Positions 22,665 through 33,050 of a stretch of 42,192 bases of DNA are shown in pieces. The notes under the pieces are model-generated. The model was not told the origin of the DNA, did no database searches, and was given only the letters and a program-made list of their open reading frames with translations. The translations under genes were made by a program, and so were the position numbers. This DNA comes from a virus, in the IMG/VR virus record IMGVR_UViG_3300046777_000513, positions 1 to 42,192 of that record, one strand, 5' to 3'. Position 1 is the first letter of the stretch. The number at the start of each line of letters is the position of its first letter.

Positions 22665-24752
22665 ATGGCTAGGGTTCCAGTAGAATCCCAAGTACGTGCC
22701 GAGGCACTACAGACAATTGCTGCACCCAAGATCCAAGCTGTCACTGCTAGATTAGATCCTAGGGCAGACTCAGCGTTCCAACTTGCAGAATCTTTAGGTG
22801 CTGCAGGTCCTGCTATTCAAAACCTCAATGAACGAGTGATTGAGCAGCAACGTCAGGACGCTATCTCCTATGCGTCATCTATGACAGCTGATGAACTCCG
22901 TAAGAAGATTGATAACGGGGAACTTCCTGCATGGAAGTCTCCTCTATGGGTTGCCACTGTGCAGCACACCTCTGGTGATAACCAAGCCCGAGCAGTCTTC
23001 CGTGAAGCGGAATCAAAGGTTGCAAATGGTGAGTTCAAAACTCAGGAAGAGCTTGACCAGTTCATCACCAATAGACGCAATGATGCGTTACAAGGAAAGT
23101 CTAGCTACGAGTTAGCTGGCTTTGATCGTCACTACCAAGACCTGAAGGGTCGAGTTCAGTCTCAAATGAACGCTGTTATGACTAAGCGTTATGAGACAGA
23201 GGGTGTTACGATTGCCAATGAAGCAATCAATAACCGTCTATATGAAGTCACTACCCCAGCGTGGAACGGTAAGACGAACCAGGAGAGGATCGATTACATC
23301 CTCCAAGAATATGACAAGCACCGTACAGCTCGTACCATCAACGATGATACAGCCCGTACAGTTCTTGATACGGCAGTCATGAAGTTGGCTGCTAGTGGTC
23401 AGAAGGACTTGGTCAATGAGTTCCTGAATACGAAGCTTCCAAACAATGGTCCATCTATTGAAACCTTCTTGGATGTCCGTAATGGTAACTCTACAGGTCG
23501 AACACTTCAGATCCGTAATACGGCTGAAACTAATTGGAACCGTGTAGCACGTGAGAACGAAGAACGTACTGTAGCAGCTCAACAAGAAGTGATCATCAAC
23601 GCAGCTGGTAACCAAGCCGATGAGCTTGTGTCTCAGCGTAATGGTGGAGCCATGCCTGATGTTACCCTTCCGATGGTTGGTGGTGGCACTAAGGTAGTTA
23701 AGGGTGCTGATATCGTTAAGCAGTCCGTTGAGCGTTTCGTTGCTAACAATAATCTTCCATTTGATGAACAAGTACGCCTCTACAAGAACAATGGCGTAAT
23801 GAACGATGGTTGGAAGAAGGAGATGAACACTGCAGTCTATAACCTTGGCGAGATCTCGATTGATGCTGATGGTAAGGCTAAGGGTGAACTTCTAGATGGC
23901 ACTAAGACAGCTCTAGAGAAGTTCGCAGTGATGCGTCAGGTATCTGAGCAATATGCTAAGGATATCGTTGGTGAAGATAACTACAAGATCTTGAACAAGG
24001 TCCAAGCACTTCGTGAAGTTGGTGTCCCTGATACAGCTCAAGCAGCTGCAATCGTGAACCAAATCAACCGTCATCACTATGAGCCTAAGGCTTGGGGCAA
24101 CATTCAAAAGGATGTGTCTTCAGCTATTGAAGACGTTAAGAACCCAGGGATCTTCACAGGTCGCTTCTGGGGTGAGCTATTCCGCGGTGAGTTCGGTAAT
24201 GGTGATAAGAACATTATCCCTATCGAAAGCCATATGAGAGAGCTTGCCGAATCCTTTGTTGCTGCTCGTATCGCTCCAGACTCTAAGACAGCGGTTAAAC
24301 TTGCTACTGATTATATGAGCAAGTCAGTCGTTCAAATTAATAACACAATGTACATGCGAACAGATCTCCCTAAGGTTCCACAAGGGGAAGACGAAACTGC
24401 ATGGTTTAAGAATTACCTTGATAAAGCTTTGATCCCTAAATTGAGCAAAATGGGCATTGAGCCTAATCGCTCTGATCTCACATTGATCCCTCAGAAGGGT
24501 GGTCAAGAGATGTACATGGTAGCCAACAAAGCACTCCCTATGGCGAGTGACAAAGGCACGTTGATGTACGTCACGAAGGCTGAGATCGAAGAGTGGGTTA
24601 AAGGTCAAATCAATATCCGAGATGAAGCTGCGGCAAACAAAGCGGATAATGTACTTACAATTAAACAAAATTCACGTGGTCCAAATGTAATCGACGCACC
24701 TTCAGGGGCAGCTGTCGTATCACCAAATGGAGTACGCAAACGGAGTAATTAA
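22665..24752 (+). CDS. Internal virion protein C (T7 gp15-like)
   Basis: A 695-residue protein (T7 gp15 has 747), mostly helical and hydrophilic, with TAAGGAG upstream. The N-terminal region has VESQVRAEALQTIAAPKIQA. The rest shows no enzyme motif. In T7 gp15 forms the periplasmic tube with gp16 during DNA ejection. It ends with TAATG, overlapping the start of the gp16-like gene by one base. Confidence 0.88.
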   Translation: MARVPVESQVRAEALQTIAAPKIQAVTARLDPRADSAFQLAESLGAAGPAIQNLNERVIEQQRQDAISYASSMTADELRKKIDNGELPAWKSPLWVATVQHTSGDNQARAVFREAESKVANGEFKTQEELDQFITNRRNDALQGKSSYELAGFDRHYQDLKGRVQSQMNAVMTKRYETEGVTIANEAINNRLYEVTTPAWNGKTNQERIDYILQEYDKHRTARTINDDTARTVLDTAVMKLAASGQKDLVNEFLNTKLPNNGPSIETFLDVRNGNSTGRTLQIRNTAETNWNRVARENEERTVAAQQEVIINAAGNQADELVSQRNGGAMPDVTLPMVGGGTKVVKGADIVKQSVERFVANNNLPFDEQVRLYKNNGVMNDGWKKEMNTAVYNLGEISIDADGKAKGELLDGTKTALEKFAVMRQVSEQYAKDIVGEDNYKILNKVQALREVGVPDTAQAAAIVNQINRHHYEPKAWGNIQKDVSSAIEDVKNPGIFTGRFWGELFRGEFGNGDKNIIPIESHMRELAESFVAARIAPDSKTAVKLATDYMSKSVVQINNTMYMRTDLPKVPQGEDETAWFKNYLDKALIPKLSKMGIEPNRSDLTLIPQKGGQEMYMVANKALPMASDKGTLMYVTKAEIEEWVKGQINIRDEAAANKADNVLTIKQNSRGPNVIDAPSGAAVVSPNGVRKRSN

Positions 24753-27700
24753 TGGAACAAAGTAATGTTGGAAAGTTTTTGGACTTTCTTGGTGCAGCTG
24801 AGGGTGCATCTTATAACACAGTAGTCGGAGGAGGTTCCTTCAACGGCTACGATAAGCATCCAGGTATCGTAGGTTTACGGACCAAAGAAGGTCCTAGTAC
24901 CGCAGCTGGTAAATACCAGATTACTAAAACAACTTATGATGACGTTGCACCATCCCTAGGCATTACTGACTTCTCTCCTGAATCTCAGGATAAAATTGCT
25001 CTTGAATTGATCAGACGAAAGGGTGCCTTGGGCGATGTCCAGTCAGGCAACTTTGATGCTGCTATTAGTAAACTAGGTGGGACTTGGGCTTCACTCCCAA
25101 GTTCCCCTTATAGTCAACCAAAGAGATCCAGTGATTGGGTTAGTGCCTACTTCGGTGGCAACATTAAGCCAGTCCAAAAGGAACTACCTACTCTTCAGAA
25201 CCAAGCTAAGGGAGATATAGCTCCCACCTACAACCCATCCATGATCGATATGGGGATGGAGGAAGCTAGGAACGAAGCTAAGTATGGTGGTGTCCTCAAT
25301 CAAATTAAGAACCTACCAAACGCAGTTGCTGGTGGATTTCAAACTCAGAACTACGTCTACAACTACTTGGTCAATAGCAGTACCGAGCAGGTAGACCGTG
25401 AGTTACGAATTACAAAAGACCTCTACAACGAGGCAACTACAGGGATAAGCCCTGATCACCACGGATACATTATGTCCGGTGTGAATAGGGAAGACATCTT
25501 CAAACGACGTGCTCGTGTTGAGGAAGCCCTAAGAACTCAGCAAGAACTCTCTAAGATGGGAGCTGTGGGTACCATTGGTACACTCACAGGTTCTCTTGTG
25601 GACTTGCCTACACTGATAGGCTTCGTGCCTGGTCTAGGTACTGCATCCATCGTTAGCAAAACTAGCCGCCTTAAGAACGCTGTAGCCACCGGTATGGCCA
25701 TGGCTGCAGGTAACGTTGCTGGTGAAGCGGCCTTGATGAAGTATCGCCCCCTAGCAACCGATAGTGACCTTTACTATGCAGCGGCTGCTGGTCTCGCCTT
25801 TGGCCTTCCTATTGGAGCTTCTGTCCGTCCTGGTGGCAGGGCATTGGCTACTGGGTTCAAGGAAGAAGGTGAGGCACTCGCTAAGTTAGGTCAAAGGACC
25901 CTTAAAGAGATCCAGACAACTGAGATCGAACAGGCTGGTCTTACTCTGACAGAGAAGGGCAAGCGGATCATCGACCCTCAGTATCGCACCAAAGAGGTGC
26001 AGAAGGCTGAGATCGAAGCAATCCGTACGGAATCTAAAGCTATCCCAACTAGTGAGAGAGCTTCAGTCCACACTGAGTACACCCCTAAGAACAGCTCAGG
26101 GAAACCTTATCCAGCTCAGTCCACGAGGGAAGAACTAGGTAAGCTCATTAAGAGTGCTGACCAGTATGTGTCTACATTGGCTAAGAGACTTCTTGACCAA
26201 ATGGGGGATGATATCCCTTGGTTCACAGTCGCTAAGTCAACTGAAGGTGTTGGCTATGGTAAGGCCTTGGGTCGTTACTATGCTGATCCACACATCGTTG
26301 TGCTGTCTAAAGACGCCTCAGAGACAACTAAGGTTCACGAAGTTGCTCACTCTTTGACATGGCATAAGCTGAAATACGGTCAGGCTAATCCTGATACTGC
26401 ACACGGTAAGCTCTACCAAGAGATGAACTCTGTGTATCAGCAAGCTCTTGAGGAAGCTAAGAAGCAAGGCTTCAATAGTTACTACCTTAAGAACCTCGAT
26501 GAGTTCTCTGCAGGATTGTATGGAGGTGCTACCGCCAAGCCGTTCGTTGAGTTCCTCTCAAAGATCAAGGTTGATGGTGATGCAAGCCTTCTAACCCAGT
26601 TCGTACAAACAATTAAAAAGCTTCTTGGTTTTGATGACCAAGAGATGAACCTATTCCTTAAGTCATTGAATATCTCTGATCGTTTGATTGATGAGCCACT
26701 CAATGTTGTAACTAAGGGTAAGAACGGTTCAAAGGATCGTGCCTTCTTGAACGATGCTGATCCTGAATTAAAAGATTATATGTCAGACCAAGGTGGTAAC
26801 GTTGGCTACACATCTTATGGTCCAAGCTTAGAGAACTTCTTTGCCAGATCTTGGGTGCCTCAAGAAGCCCGTGACATCTTTAATAAACTGGCAGGTTCAA
26901 CCACTGGTTATAAAAACCATGCAGTCGTATCACAGTCTGCTTGGGATCAGACCCTAGCATTGGGTGATGGTTGGATTACTAAATTAGATAAGTCCTTCAA
27001 ACCAACCTTCAATAAATACTTTGATGACTTGATGGAGAAGGGCGAAGCAACACGTTGGCAGCGAGCAGAAGTATTTGATCGTTGGGAACGAGACGTTGGT
27101 GACTATGTTCGTGGTGTTGAACGTGAGTTCGATCCATCCGTAGTTAAGGTTGGTAATGATATTCGTGGCCTCATGCGTGAGGCAGTGGATCACATTAATA
27201 ACCCAGGAAAGTTCAATGGTACTGTTAAGCGTGGTCTAACTCAGATTGAAGAGTTGGATGAGGCTGGCAATAAGGTTCTCACAGAGGCCTTACCATACAA
27301 TGAGAACTATCTTCCTCGTCATCCAGACCCATCTAAGTTCAATACGATGGTTGCTCAGTTTGGTCCCGAAACCGTTAAGGATTATCTGGCCAAAGCATTC
27401 AAGTCAGCTAACCCTGATCTTGATATGAAGATGGCTGAACGTTTTGGTAAGTGGTATTTCAATAACCTACAAGATGCGAAACTGAACCGTATCAACGATA
27501 ACATTGAGCACATGCTCCGTGGGTTTGATCGTGAAGGGTTCCGTGAGTCTCTCCAGAAGTTTGGTCAAATGACTGAACAAGAGGCGAATGAGCTTATTAT
27601 GGCTCTATTCCCTGGCAAGAAAGATAAAGCTAATCCACTAACTCGTAACCTAAAGTCACGCTCACAGTTGGACGAGACGTACACCCAGCAGGTTCTATTG

Positions 27701-29233
27701 CCTGATGGTACTAATCACATGATGTCGATCAACGATTTCATTGATACCCGTACGTTCGATGTCCTTGAAGCTTATCTCCGTAGAACAGCTGGAACAGTCT
27801 CTTTGGCTAACCAGATGGATGTCTACAAGATGGCTGATATTGATCGAATGATTAAGCAAGCTACTGAACAATCGTTCGGTACAGCTATGCCAGCAGATCG
27901 TGTCAATAAGCTGAGAGAGAACCTCTACTTCACCTTTGATCGTATCTTAGGTCGCCCTGTAGAGACATTCTCAACGGGCAATAAGATCCTTGAGATGTGG
28001 CGTGGGTTTAACGTGACCCGTCTTATGGGTGGTGCAGTCTATAACCAGATCCAAGAATTATCACAGATCGTTGGCTCTATGGGTTGGAAGACAACCTTAC
28101 GAGCACTTCCTGAACTCCAAGGCCTCATGAGGGACTTGAAGACAGGTAAGGTAAAGAACGAGATGCTTGACCAGTTAGAGAACCTAACAGGTGGAGCTGG
28201 TGCTGATCTCTTGAGACGTACAGACTTTAACCCACGAGATGACTGGGTCAGACAACGTGGTGACACACCGTTGAACCGTTGGTTGGATAGGGCAGATAAT
28301 GCTTTGTCTAATAGTTCTGCAGGTGTCCTTAAGTGGACTGGCATGACAGGAGTTATGATCCAGCAAAAGCGTATTCATGCAATTGCTATGATCAATCATT
28401 TCGTTGAAGCAGCTAATGGCAAAGTCAAGTTAGCTTTCTCCAAGGATCGATTGGCTTGGATGGGTCTTGATGAAGCGGATACTCAAAAGGTATTGGATGG
28501 AATTAAGAGCTATCATACCGATGTCCAAGGATCGAAGGTTGGCAAGGTTGACTTTGAGAAGTGGCAAGCAACCGACCCTGAGACATACTCTAAGTTTATC
28601 GTAGCGTATCAAAGGGAAGCACGAAGAGTTGTACAAGAGAACGACCTAGCAGCCATGGTTCCGATCATGGGTAAGAGCTGGGGTCAGACAATGTTCCAGT
28701 TTATGAACTTCTCATTGCAGGGCTGGAATAAGTCCATGATGTTTGCAATGAACCATAAAGACTACCAAACATTGTCTACGGTTCTCCATGGATCACTCTT
28801 TGCTGCAGCTACCTATCTTGCACGTACTCACTCACAGATGTTGGGTATGTCAGCGGAAGAGAAGGCAGACTTCATTGAGAAGCGTCTATCTGCAAAACAG
28901 ATTGTAGCTAACTCATTCGGACGTATTGCTCAGGTCTCTGTACTACCTACGCTCATTGATTCAACGATTGCTCCTACACCTATCTTCTCAGGTGCCAAGA
29001 CTACATCGAACGTTACAGACTTCGTTGGTTCTAACCCTACGATCTCAGCAATCAGCACTGCTTTGGCTATGCCAAGGAAGATTGCTCAAGCTGCAGCAAG
29101 CAGTGAGACACAGGTTAGTGAGAAGGATGTCCGTTCATGGATGCGTCTATTGCCTATGAACAACGTTGTTGGAATTTCAAACGTATTAAATGCTGTCGCT
29201 GCTGATTACCCTAACAGCAGTAAACAGGAATAA
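24752..29233 (+). CDS. Internal virion protein D with lambda-lysozyme-type muramidase and HExxH segments (T7 gp16-like)
   Basis: A 1493-residue ejection protein (T7 gp16 has 1318). Residues 1-145 match the lambda endolysin (GH104) pattern: FLDFLGAAEGAS with Glu17 at the catalytic position, AGKYQI, DFSPESQDKIALELI, RKGAL and TWASLPSS. T7 instead uses a soluble lytic transglycosylase domain. Residues 250-360 contain two hydrophobic segments. A central His529-Glu530-Val-Ala-His533 (KVHEVAHSLT) with NLDEFSAG (Glu584) downstream resembles a zincin site. The C-terminal half contains helical repeats with AGPTG-free, gp16-like sequence. Expected role: local opening of peptidoglycan and formation of the inner-membrane channel. 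A terminator follows. Confidence 0.92.
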   Translation: MEQSNVGKFLDFLGAAEGASYNTVVGGGSFNGYDKHPGIVGLRTKEGPSTAAGKYQITKTTYDDVAPSLGITDFSPESQDKIALELIRRKGALGDVQSGNFDAAISKLGGTWASLPSSPYSQPKRSSDWVSAYFGGNIKPVQKELPTLQNQAKGDIAPTYNPSMIDMGMEEARNEAKYGGVLNQIKNLPNAVAGGFQTQNYVYNYLVNSSTEQVDRELRITKDLYNEATTGISPDHHGYIMSGVNREDIFKRRARVEEALRTQQELSKMGAVGTIGTLTGSLVDLPTLIGFVPGLGTASIVSKTSRLKNAVATGMAMAAGNVAGEAALMKYRPLATDSDLYYAAAAGLAFGLPIGASVRPGGRALATGFKEEGEALAKLGQRTLKEIQTTEIEQAGLTLTEKGKRIIDPQYRTKEVQKAEIEAIRTESKAIPTSERASVHTEYTPKNSSGKPYPAQSTREELGKLIKSADQYVSTLAKRLLDQMGDDIPWFTVAKSTEGVGYGKALGRYYADPHIVVLSKDASETTKVHEVAHSLTWHKLKYGQANPDTAHGKLYQEMNSVYQQALEEAKKQGFNSYYLKNLDEFSAGLYGGATAKPFVEFLSKIKVDGDASLLTQFVQTIKKLLGFDDQEMNLFLKSLNISDRLIDEPLNVVTKGKNGSKDRAFLNDADPELKDYMSDQGGNVGYTSYGPSLENFFARSWVPQEARDIFNKLAGSTTGYKNHAVVSQSAWDQTLALGDGWITKLDKSFKPTFNKYFDDLMEKGEATRWQRAEVFDRWERDVGDYVRGVEREFDPSVVKVGNDIRGLMREAVDHINNPGKFNGTVKRGLTQIEELDEAGNKVLTEALPYNENYLPRHPDPSKFNTMVAQFGPETVKDYLAKAFKSANPDLDMKMAERFGKWYFNNLQDAKLNRINDNIEHMLRGFDREGFRESLQKFGQMTEQEANELIMALFPGKKDKANPLTRNLKSRSQLDETYTQQVLLPDGTNHMMSINDFIDTRTFDVLEAYLRRTAGTVSLANQMDVYKMADIDRMIKQATEQSFGTAMPADRVNKLRENLYFTFDRILGRPVETFSTGNKILEMWRGFNVTRLMGGAVYNQIQELSQIVGSMGWKTTLRALPELQGLMRDLKTGKVKNEMLDQLENLTGGAGADLLRRTDFNPRDDWVRQRGDTPLNRWLDRADNALSNSSAGVLKWTGMTGVMIQQKRIHAIAMINHFVEAANGKVKLAFSKDRLAWMGLDEADTQKVLDGIKSYHTDVQGSKVGKVDFEKWQATDPETYSKFIVAYQREARRVVQENDLAAMVPIMGKSWGQTMFQFMNFSLQGWNKSMMFAMNHKDYQTLSTVLHGSLFAAATYLARTHSQMLGMSAEEKADFIEKRLSAKQIVANSFGRIAQVSVLPTLIDSTIAPTPIFSGAKTTSNVTDFVGSNPTISAISTALAMPRKIAQAAASSETQVSEKDVRSWMRLLPMNNVVGISNVLNAVAADYPNSSKQE

Positions 29234-29239
29234 TAACAG

Positions 29240-29268
29240 CCCCCAGGTAACACTGGGGGTTTTCTTTT
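29240..29268 (+). terminator. Intrinsic terminator after internal virion protein D
   Basis: CCCCCAG (29240-29246) pairs perfectly with CTGGGGG (29253-29259), loop GTAACA, followed by TTTTCTTTT. It separates the head/ejection genes from the tail-fibre cassette. Confidence 0.93.
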
Positions 29269-29280
29269 GGAGATTTATAA

Positions 29281-31941
29281 GTGGCTTACAGTTACGTTTA
29301 TTACACTGGAACTGGGTCTGCGACCGATTTCACCGTTCCCTTTGACTATCTAGACAAAGCAGACGTGAAGGTGGTGGTGAATGGTAATCTCATTACACCG
29401 ACTTGGCTAAATGACCATAGTGTCACAATCAGCCCCGCACCTGTTCAAGGGTCTATCATCAAGATCTATCGTGAGACTAAAAGAGATTCTCGCATTGTAG
29501 ACTTTGTGGACGGTTCTGTTCTTACAGAGTCGGACCTTGATAAAGCTAATCAGCAATCCTTCTACGTGGCTCAAGAAGCCTTCGAGATTGCTGGAGATGC
29601 AATTAAGAATATAGAAGATTACACCGATCAGGCACGTCAGTATGCTGACTTAGCATTCAAGTATGAACGTCTGTCCTTTGATCATCGAGAGAATGCACGA
29701 GATGCTGAAGACCAGTCAGGTGTCTACAAAGACCTCTCTGGTACTTATGCTGAGCAAGCTCAGTTAGCAGCGATTGATGCTGAAGCGTCAAAGAATGCTT
29801 CAATCAATTTTGCTTCCAGCCTTTCAGTTGGTGTTACAGGTGCTCCTCAGGGATCGCAACCAAGCGTTGCCTATGACCCTGAAACAATCGCAATGAACTT
29901 CTCAATCCCTCCTGGTCCTCAAGGAAGTAAGGGGGATAAGGGTGATACAGGTAATCCTGGACCTGCAGGTGCTGCAGCTACGGTAACAGTTGGTAACGTT
30001 CTTACCGCTGCTCCTAATGCAAACGCTGTAGTTACAAATTCAGGTACAACTTCTGCTGCAGTTCTGAACTTCTCTATCCCACGTGGTGCGGATGGTGTTG
30101 CTGGACCTGCAAACACTCTTTCAATTGGTACGGTTACAGGTGGTACATCTGCAGCTGCTACTCTAAGTGGCTCTGCTCCTAATCAGGTATTGAACCTAAC
30201 TCTTCCTAAGGGAGACAAAGGTGATGCTGGTGATGTTGGACCTGCAGGCCCTGCCAATACGTTGTCTGTAGGAACTGTCTCTTCTGGTACGACTGCTTCT
30301 GCATCGATCACAGGTACAGCACCTAATCAGACACTCAACCTAACACTTCCTAAGGGAGATACAGGTTCAGCCGGACCTACAGGACCTGCTGGTCCTACAG
30401 GTAATGGTATTGCTTCTGTAGTTCGTACGTCAGGTACTGGTGCTGCAGGAACTAGCGATACATACACGATCACCTATACAGACTCTACCACAAGCACGTT
30501 CACAGTATGGAACGGTACGAATGGTACTGGAGCAGGTACTGTAACTTCAGTTGATTTGACTGCACCTACAGGCTTCTCTGTATCAGGGAACCCAGTGACA
30601 TCTTCAGGTTCCTTGGCGTTGTCCTTTGCTTCTGGCTACTCGCTTCCTACGAATGCAAAGCAGACTAACTGGGATACAGCCTATGGTTGGGGCAATCACG
30701 CTTCTGCTGGTTATCTAACAAGCAGTGCAGCTGATGCAGCTTATCAGCCTTTAGACGGTGACTTGACTTCTATCGCTGGCTTGAGTGGAACTTCAGGTAT
30801 CCTCAAGAAGACTGCAGCTAACACTTGGACACTAGACACTTCTAGTTACCTAACGAGCTACACTGAAACAGACCCAGTGTTCAACGCTTCTGCAGCGAAG
30901 AACATTACATCTACCAACATCACTAACTGGAACACAGCTTATGGCTGGGGCAACCATGCGTCAGCAGGTTATCTAACTAGTTCCGCTATTGGTATTACAG
31001 TTCAGGGTTTCAGTTCTAACTTGGCTGGTTGGTCTGGTATTTCCACATCAACTAAGCAGGACACTCTTGTATCAGGAACAAACATCAAGACTGTCAACGG
31101 TACGTCTATCCTTGGATCAGGCAATATCTCTATTGCTTCAGGTTCAGGTGATGTTGTCGGTCCTGCAAGTTCAACTGATAACGCTCTTGTTCGCTTTGAC
31201 GGAACTACTGGTAAGCTGATCCAAGACAGTGCAGTGACAGTTGATGATACAAACGGATCGTTGACTTTCGGTGGTACTGGAACGCGGTTCAAAGCTGACT
31301 TCAGTAATGCTTCGTTTGTAAATCGAGCAATGTTCCAGACGACCACAGCAAACGGTGCGACTGGTGTTGGTGCTATTCCAAACGGAACAAACACGACCGC
31401 CTCGTTCAGAGCGTATGGTAAAGCTGATCCAGATAATTCACCTTACCTCACAATGTCAGGTAATGGAACTACGTATCACACCATTTCTTCATCAAAGAGT
31501 GGAACTGCAACTGCACTTGGTATCCTTTTCTCCGTTGATGGAAATACTGGTACATTCATTGATACTGTCGGTAACGTTGGTGTTGGTACGACTTCTCCAA
31601 CAACTGGTTATAAACTTGATGTTGTGGGTAACACCAAGTTCCAAGGTTCAATTGCTGAGAACGTATTTGCAGTCAGTGGTACAACACCCGCATTAAGCCC
31701 AACTAACGGTACCATCCAAACATGGACTTTGAGTGCAAACTCAACTCCTACAGTTGGTACATGGAATGCTGGTGAGTCTATTACTCTAATGGTTCTTGAT
31801 GGAACTGCTTTCACAATCACTTGGCCAACGATTACTTGGGTTGGTGGATCTGCTCCAACATTAGACACAACTAAATACACTGTTATTGAGTTGTGGAAGG
31901 TTGGTACGGTTATTTATGGTGCTCTTGTAGGAGCTGCATAA
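29281..31941 (+). CDS. Tail fibre protein with T7 gp17-type N-terminus and collagen-like segments
   Basis: An 886-residue fibre with GTG start; GGAG lies 9 bases upstream. Residues 1-150 match the tail-attachment domain of T7 gp17 (TDFTVPFDYL, ESDLDKANQQSFYVAQEAFE). Three Gly-X-Y collagen-like stretches follow (about 211-231, 307-322, 356-373). YGWGNHASAGYLTS is repeated twice near 460 and 550. The C-terminal region has VGVGTTSPTTGYKLDV, a common fibre motif. No intramolecular chaperone peptidase motif is visible. Probable host-recognition fibre, trimeric. Coupled to the next gene by TAATG. Confidence 0.92.
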   Translation: MAYSYVYYTGTGSATDFTVPFDYLDKADVKVVVNGNLITPTWLNDHSVTISPAPVQGSIIKIYRETKRDSRIVDFVDGSVLTESDLDKANQQSFYVAQEAFEIAGDAIKNIEDYTDQARQYADLAFKYERLSFDHRENARDAEDQSGVYKDLSGTYAEQAQLAAIDAEASKNASINFASSLSVGVTGAPQGSQPSVAYDPETIAMNFSIPPGPQGSKGDKGDTGNPGPAGAAATVTVGNVLTAAPNANAVVTNSGTTSAAVLNFSIPRGADGVAGPANTLSIGTVTGGTSAAATLSGSAPNQVLNLTLPKGDKGDAGDVGPAGPANTLSVGTVSSGTTASASITGTAPNQTLNLTLPKGDTGSAGPTGPAGPTGNGIASVVRTSGTGAAGTSDTYTITYTDSTTSTFTVWNGTNGTGAGTVTSVDLTAPTGFSVSGNPVTSSGSLALSFASGYSLPTNAKQTNWDTAYGWGNHASAGYLTSSAADAAYQPLDGDLTSIAGLSGTSGILKKTAANTWTLDTSSYLTSYTETDPVFNASAAKNITSTNITNWNTAYGWGNHASAGYLTSSAIGITVQGFSSNLAGWSGISTSTKQDTLVSGTNIKTVNGTSILGSGNISIASGSGDVVGPASSTDNALVRFDGTTGKLIQDSAVTVDDTNGSLTFGGTGTRFKADFSNASFVNRAMFQTTTANGATGVGAIPNGTNTTASFRAYGKADPDNSPYLTMSGNGTTYHTISSSKSGTATALGILFSVDGNTGTFIDTVGNVGVGTTSPTTGYKLDVVGNTKFQGSIAENVFAVSGTTPALSPTNGTIQTWTLSANSTPTVGTWNAGESITLMVLDGTAFTITWPTITWVGGSAPTLDTTKYTVIELWKVGTVIYGALVGAA

Positions 31942-32567
31942 TGCGTAACAAGTTTTTGAAAGCGGCTAGATATGTAAAGCCTCGGCCGACGTATGTAAGT
32001 ACTGGTGCTGAGTCCTCAGCTGGTTCTGGTTCTGTTGTTATTAGTAAACCATCCGGTTTATTACAAGGTGATCTAATGATTGCGTTTATGGGAGTAGATA
32101 CTAGTGCTCCTTTTACAGTGCCGACTGGATGGACTTTAGCAGCGGAATACACAAGTAGGCCGGGAACGGCAGTGATGTATAAAACTGCAACTTCATCTGA
32201 ACCGGCTACTTATACGTTTAGTGCAACCACAGGTAGTAACTTACTTAGCGGGTGTATTGTTGTATATCGAGGGGCTGCATATGATGTGGCTGGCTCATTC
32301 GCTTCTACCGCTGGCTCAACTCTTGTGACCACCGCAGTAACAGCCTCTGCATCAAATTCAGTTTTGTTAGCTGTGTACTGTGCTTCAGCAACTGGATCAG
32401 CTACGTTTACGGCACCTACTGGAATGACAAATAGATATTCAGATGCAGCCAATAGGCCGCCTTTTGTTGTATATGATCAAGATATTTCGGCTGGTTCGAC
32501 AGGAACAAGAACGCTTGGTACTAATGCAAACACAGTGGGCGTATTGCTAACAATTAAACCTGCATAA
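31941..32567 (+). CDS. Probable tail-fibre-associated adhesin-like protein
   Basis: A 208-residue protein translationally coupled to the tail fibre gene. After a basic start (MRNKFLKAARYVKPRP) it is a beta-rich Thr/Ser/Ala sequence (SGLLQGDLMIAFMG, VPTGWTLAAEYTS, SNSVLLAVYCASATG). These short motifs recur in phage receptor-binding and Ig- or jelly-roll-like accessory domains. Exact fold not recognised. It may cap or extend the fibre tip. Confidence 0.7.
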   Translation: MRNKFLKAARYVKPRPTYVSTGAESSAGSGSVVISKPSGLLQGDLMIAFMGVDTSAPFTVPTGWTLAAEYTSRPGTAVMYKTATSSEPATYTFSATTGSNLLSGCIVVYRGAAYDVAGSFASTAGSTLVTTAVTASASNSVLLAVYCASATGSATFTAPTGMTNRYSDAANRPPFVVYDQDISAGSTGTRTLGTNANTVGVLLTIKPA

Positions 32568-32574
32568 GGAAATT

Positions 32575-33048
32575 ATGTATCTTAAATTAAACAACGGGGT
32601 CATCGAGAAATATCCCTACACAATTGGTGACCTTCGGAAAGATAATCCTCAAACTTCATTCCCTTCAACAATCCCTACAGAGACACTTCAAGCATACGAA
32701 GTATTTCCTGTGGCTGAAGTTGAGCAGCCTAAATACAATTATATGACGGAGACCCTCACGGAGGGTTCTCCTTCATTTGACCAGACAGTTGGTGTTTGGT
32801 CTCAAAATTGGGTTGTTACTTCTAGGACACAAGAAGAGATTGATCAGATTGTTGAGGCAGAATGGGATAACGTCCGTCACGACCGAAACATTAAGCTTTC
32901 AGCGTGTGACTGGACACAACTTGACGATACACCTTTGAGCAACATGAAGAAGCTCGAATGGGCAAACTATCGTCAGGCTTTGCGAGATATTACTTCTCAG
33001 CCTAATCCTTTTGAATTTGTTTGGCCTACACAGCCTTCTAAGGAATAA
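32575..33048 (+). CDS. Tail fibre assembly chaperone-like protein
   Basis: A 157-residue protein. The C-terminal motif (VRHDRNIKLSACDWTQLDDT, then KLEWANYRQALRDIT and FVWPTQP) is the widespread phage tail assembly chaperone pattern (R..RN..L...DWTQL...P, W..YRQ.LRDI, WP..P). The N-terminal half is beta-rich. It probably helps folding or attachment of the adjacent fibre proteins. A weak AAGGAA precedes ATG 32575. Confidence 0.82.
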   Translation: MYLKLNNGVIEKYPYTIGDLRKDNPQTSFPSTIPTETLQAYEVFPVAEVEQPKYNYMTETLTEGSPSFDQTVGVWSQNWVVTSRTQEEIDQIVEAEWDNVRHDRNIKLSACDWTQLDDTPLSNMKKLEWANYRQALRDITSQPNPFEFVWPTQPSKE

Positions 33049-33050
33049 TT

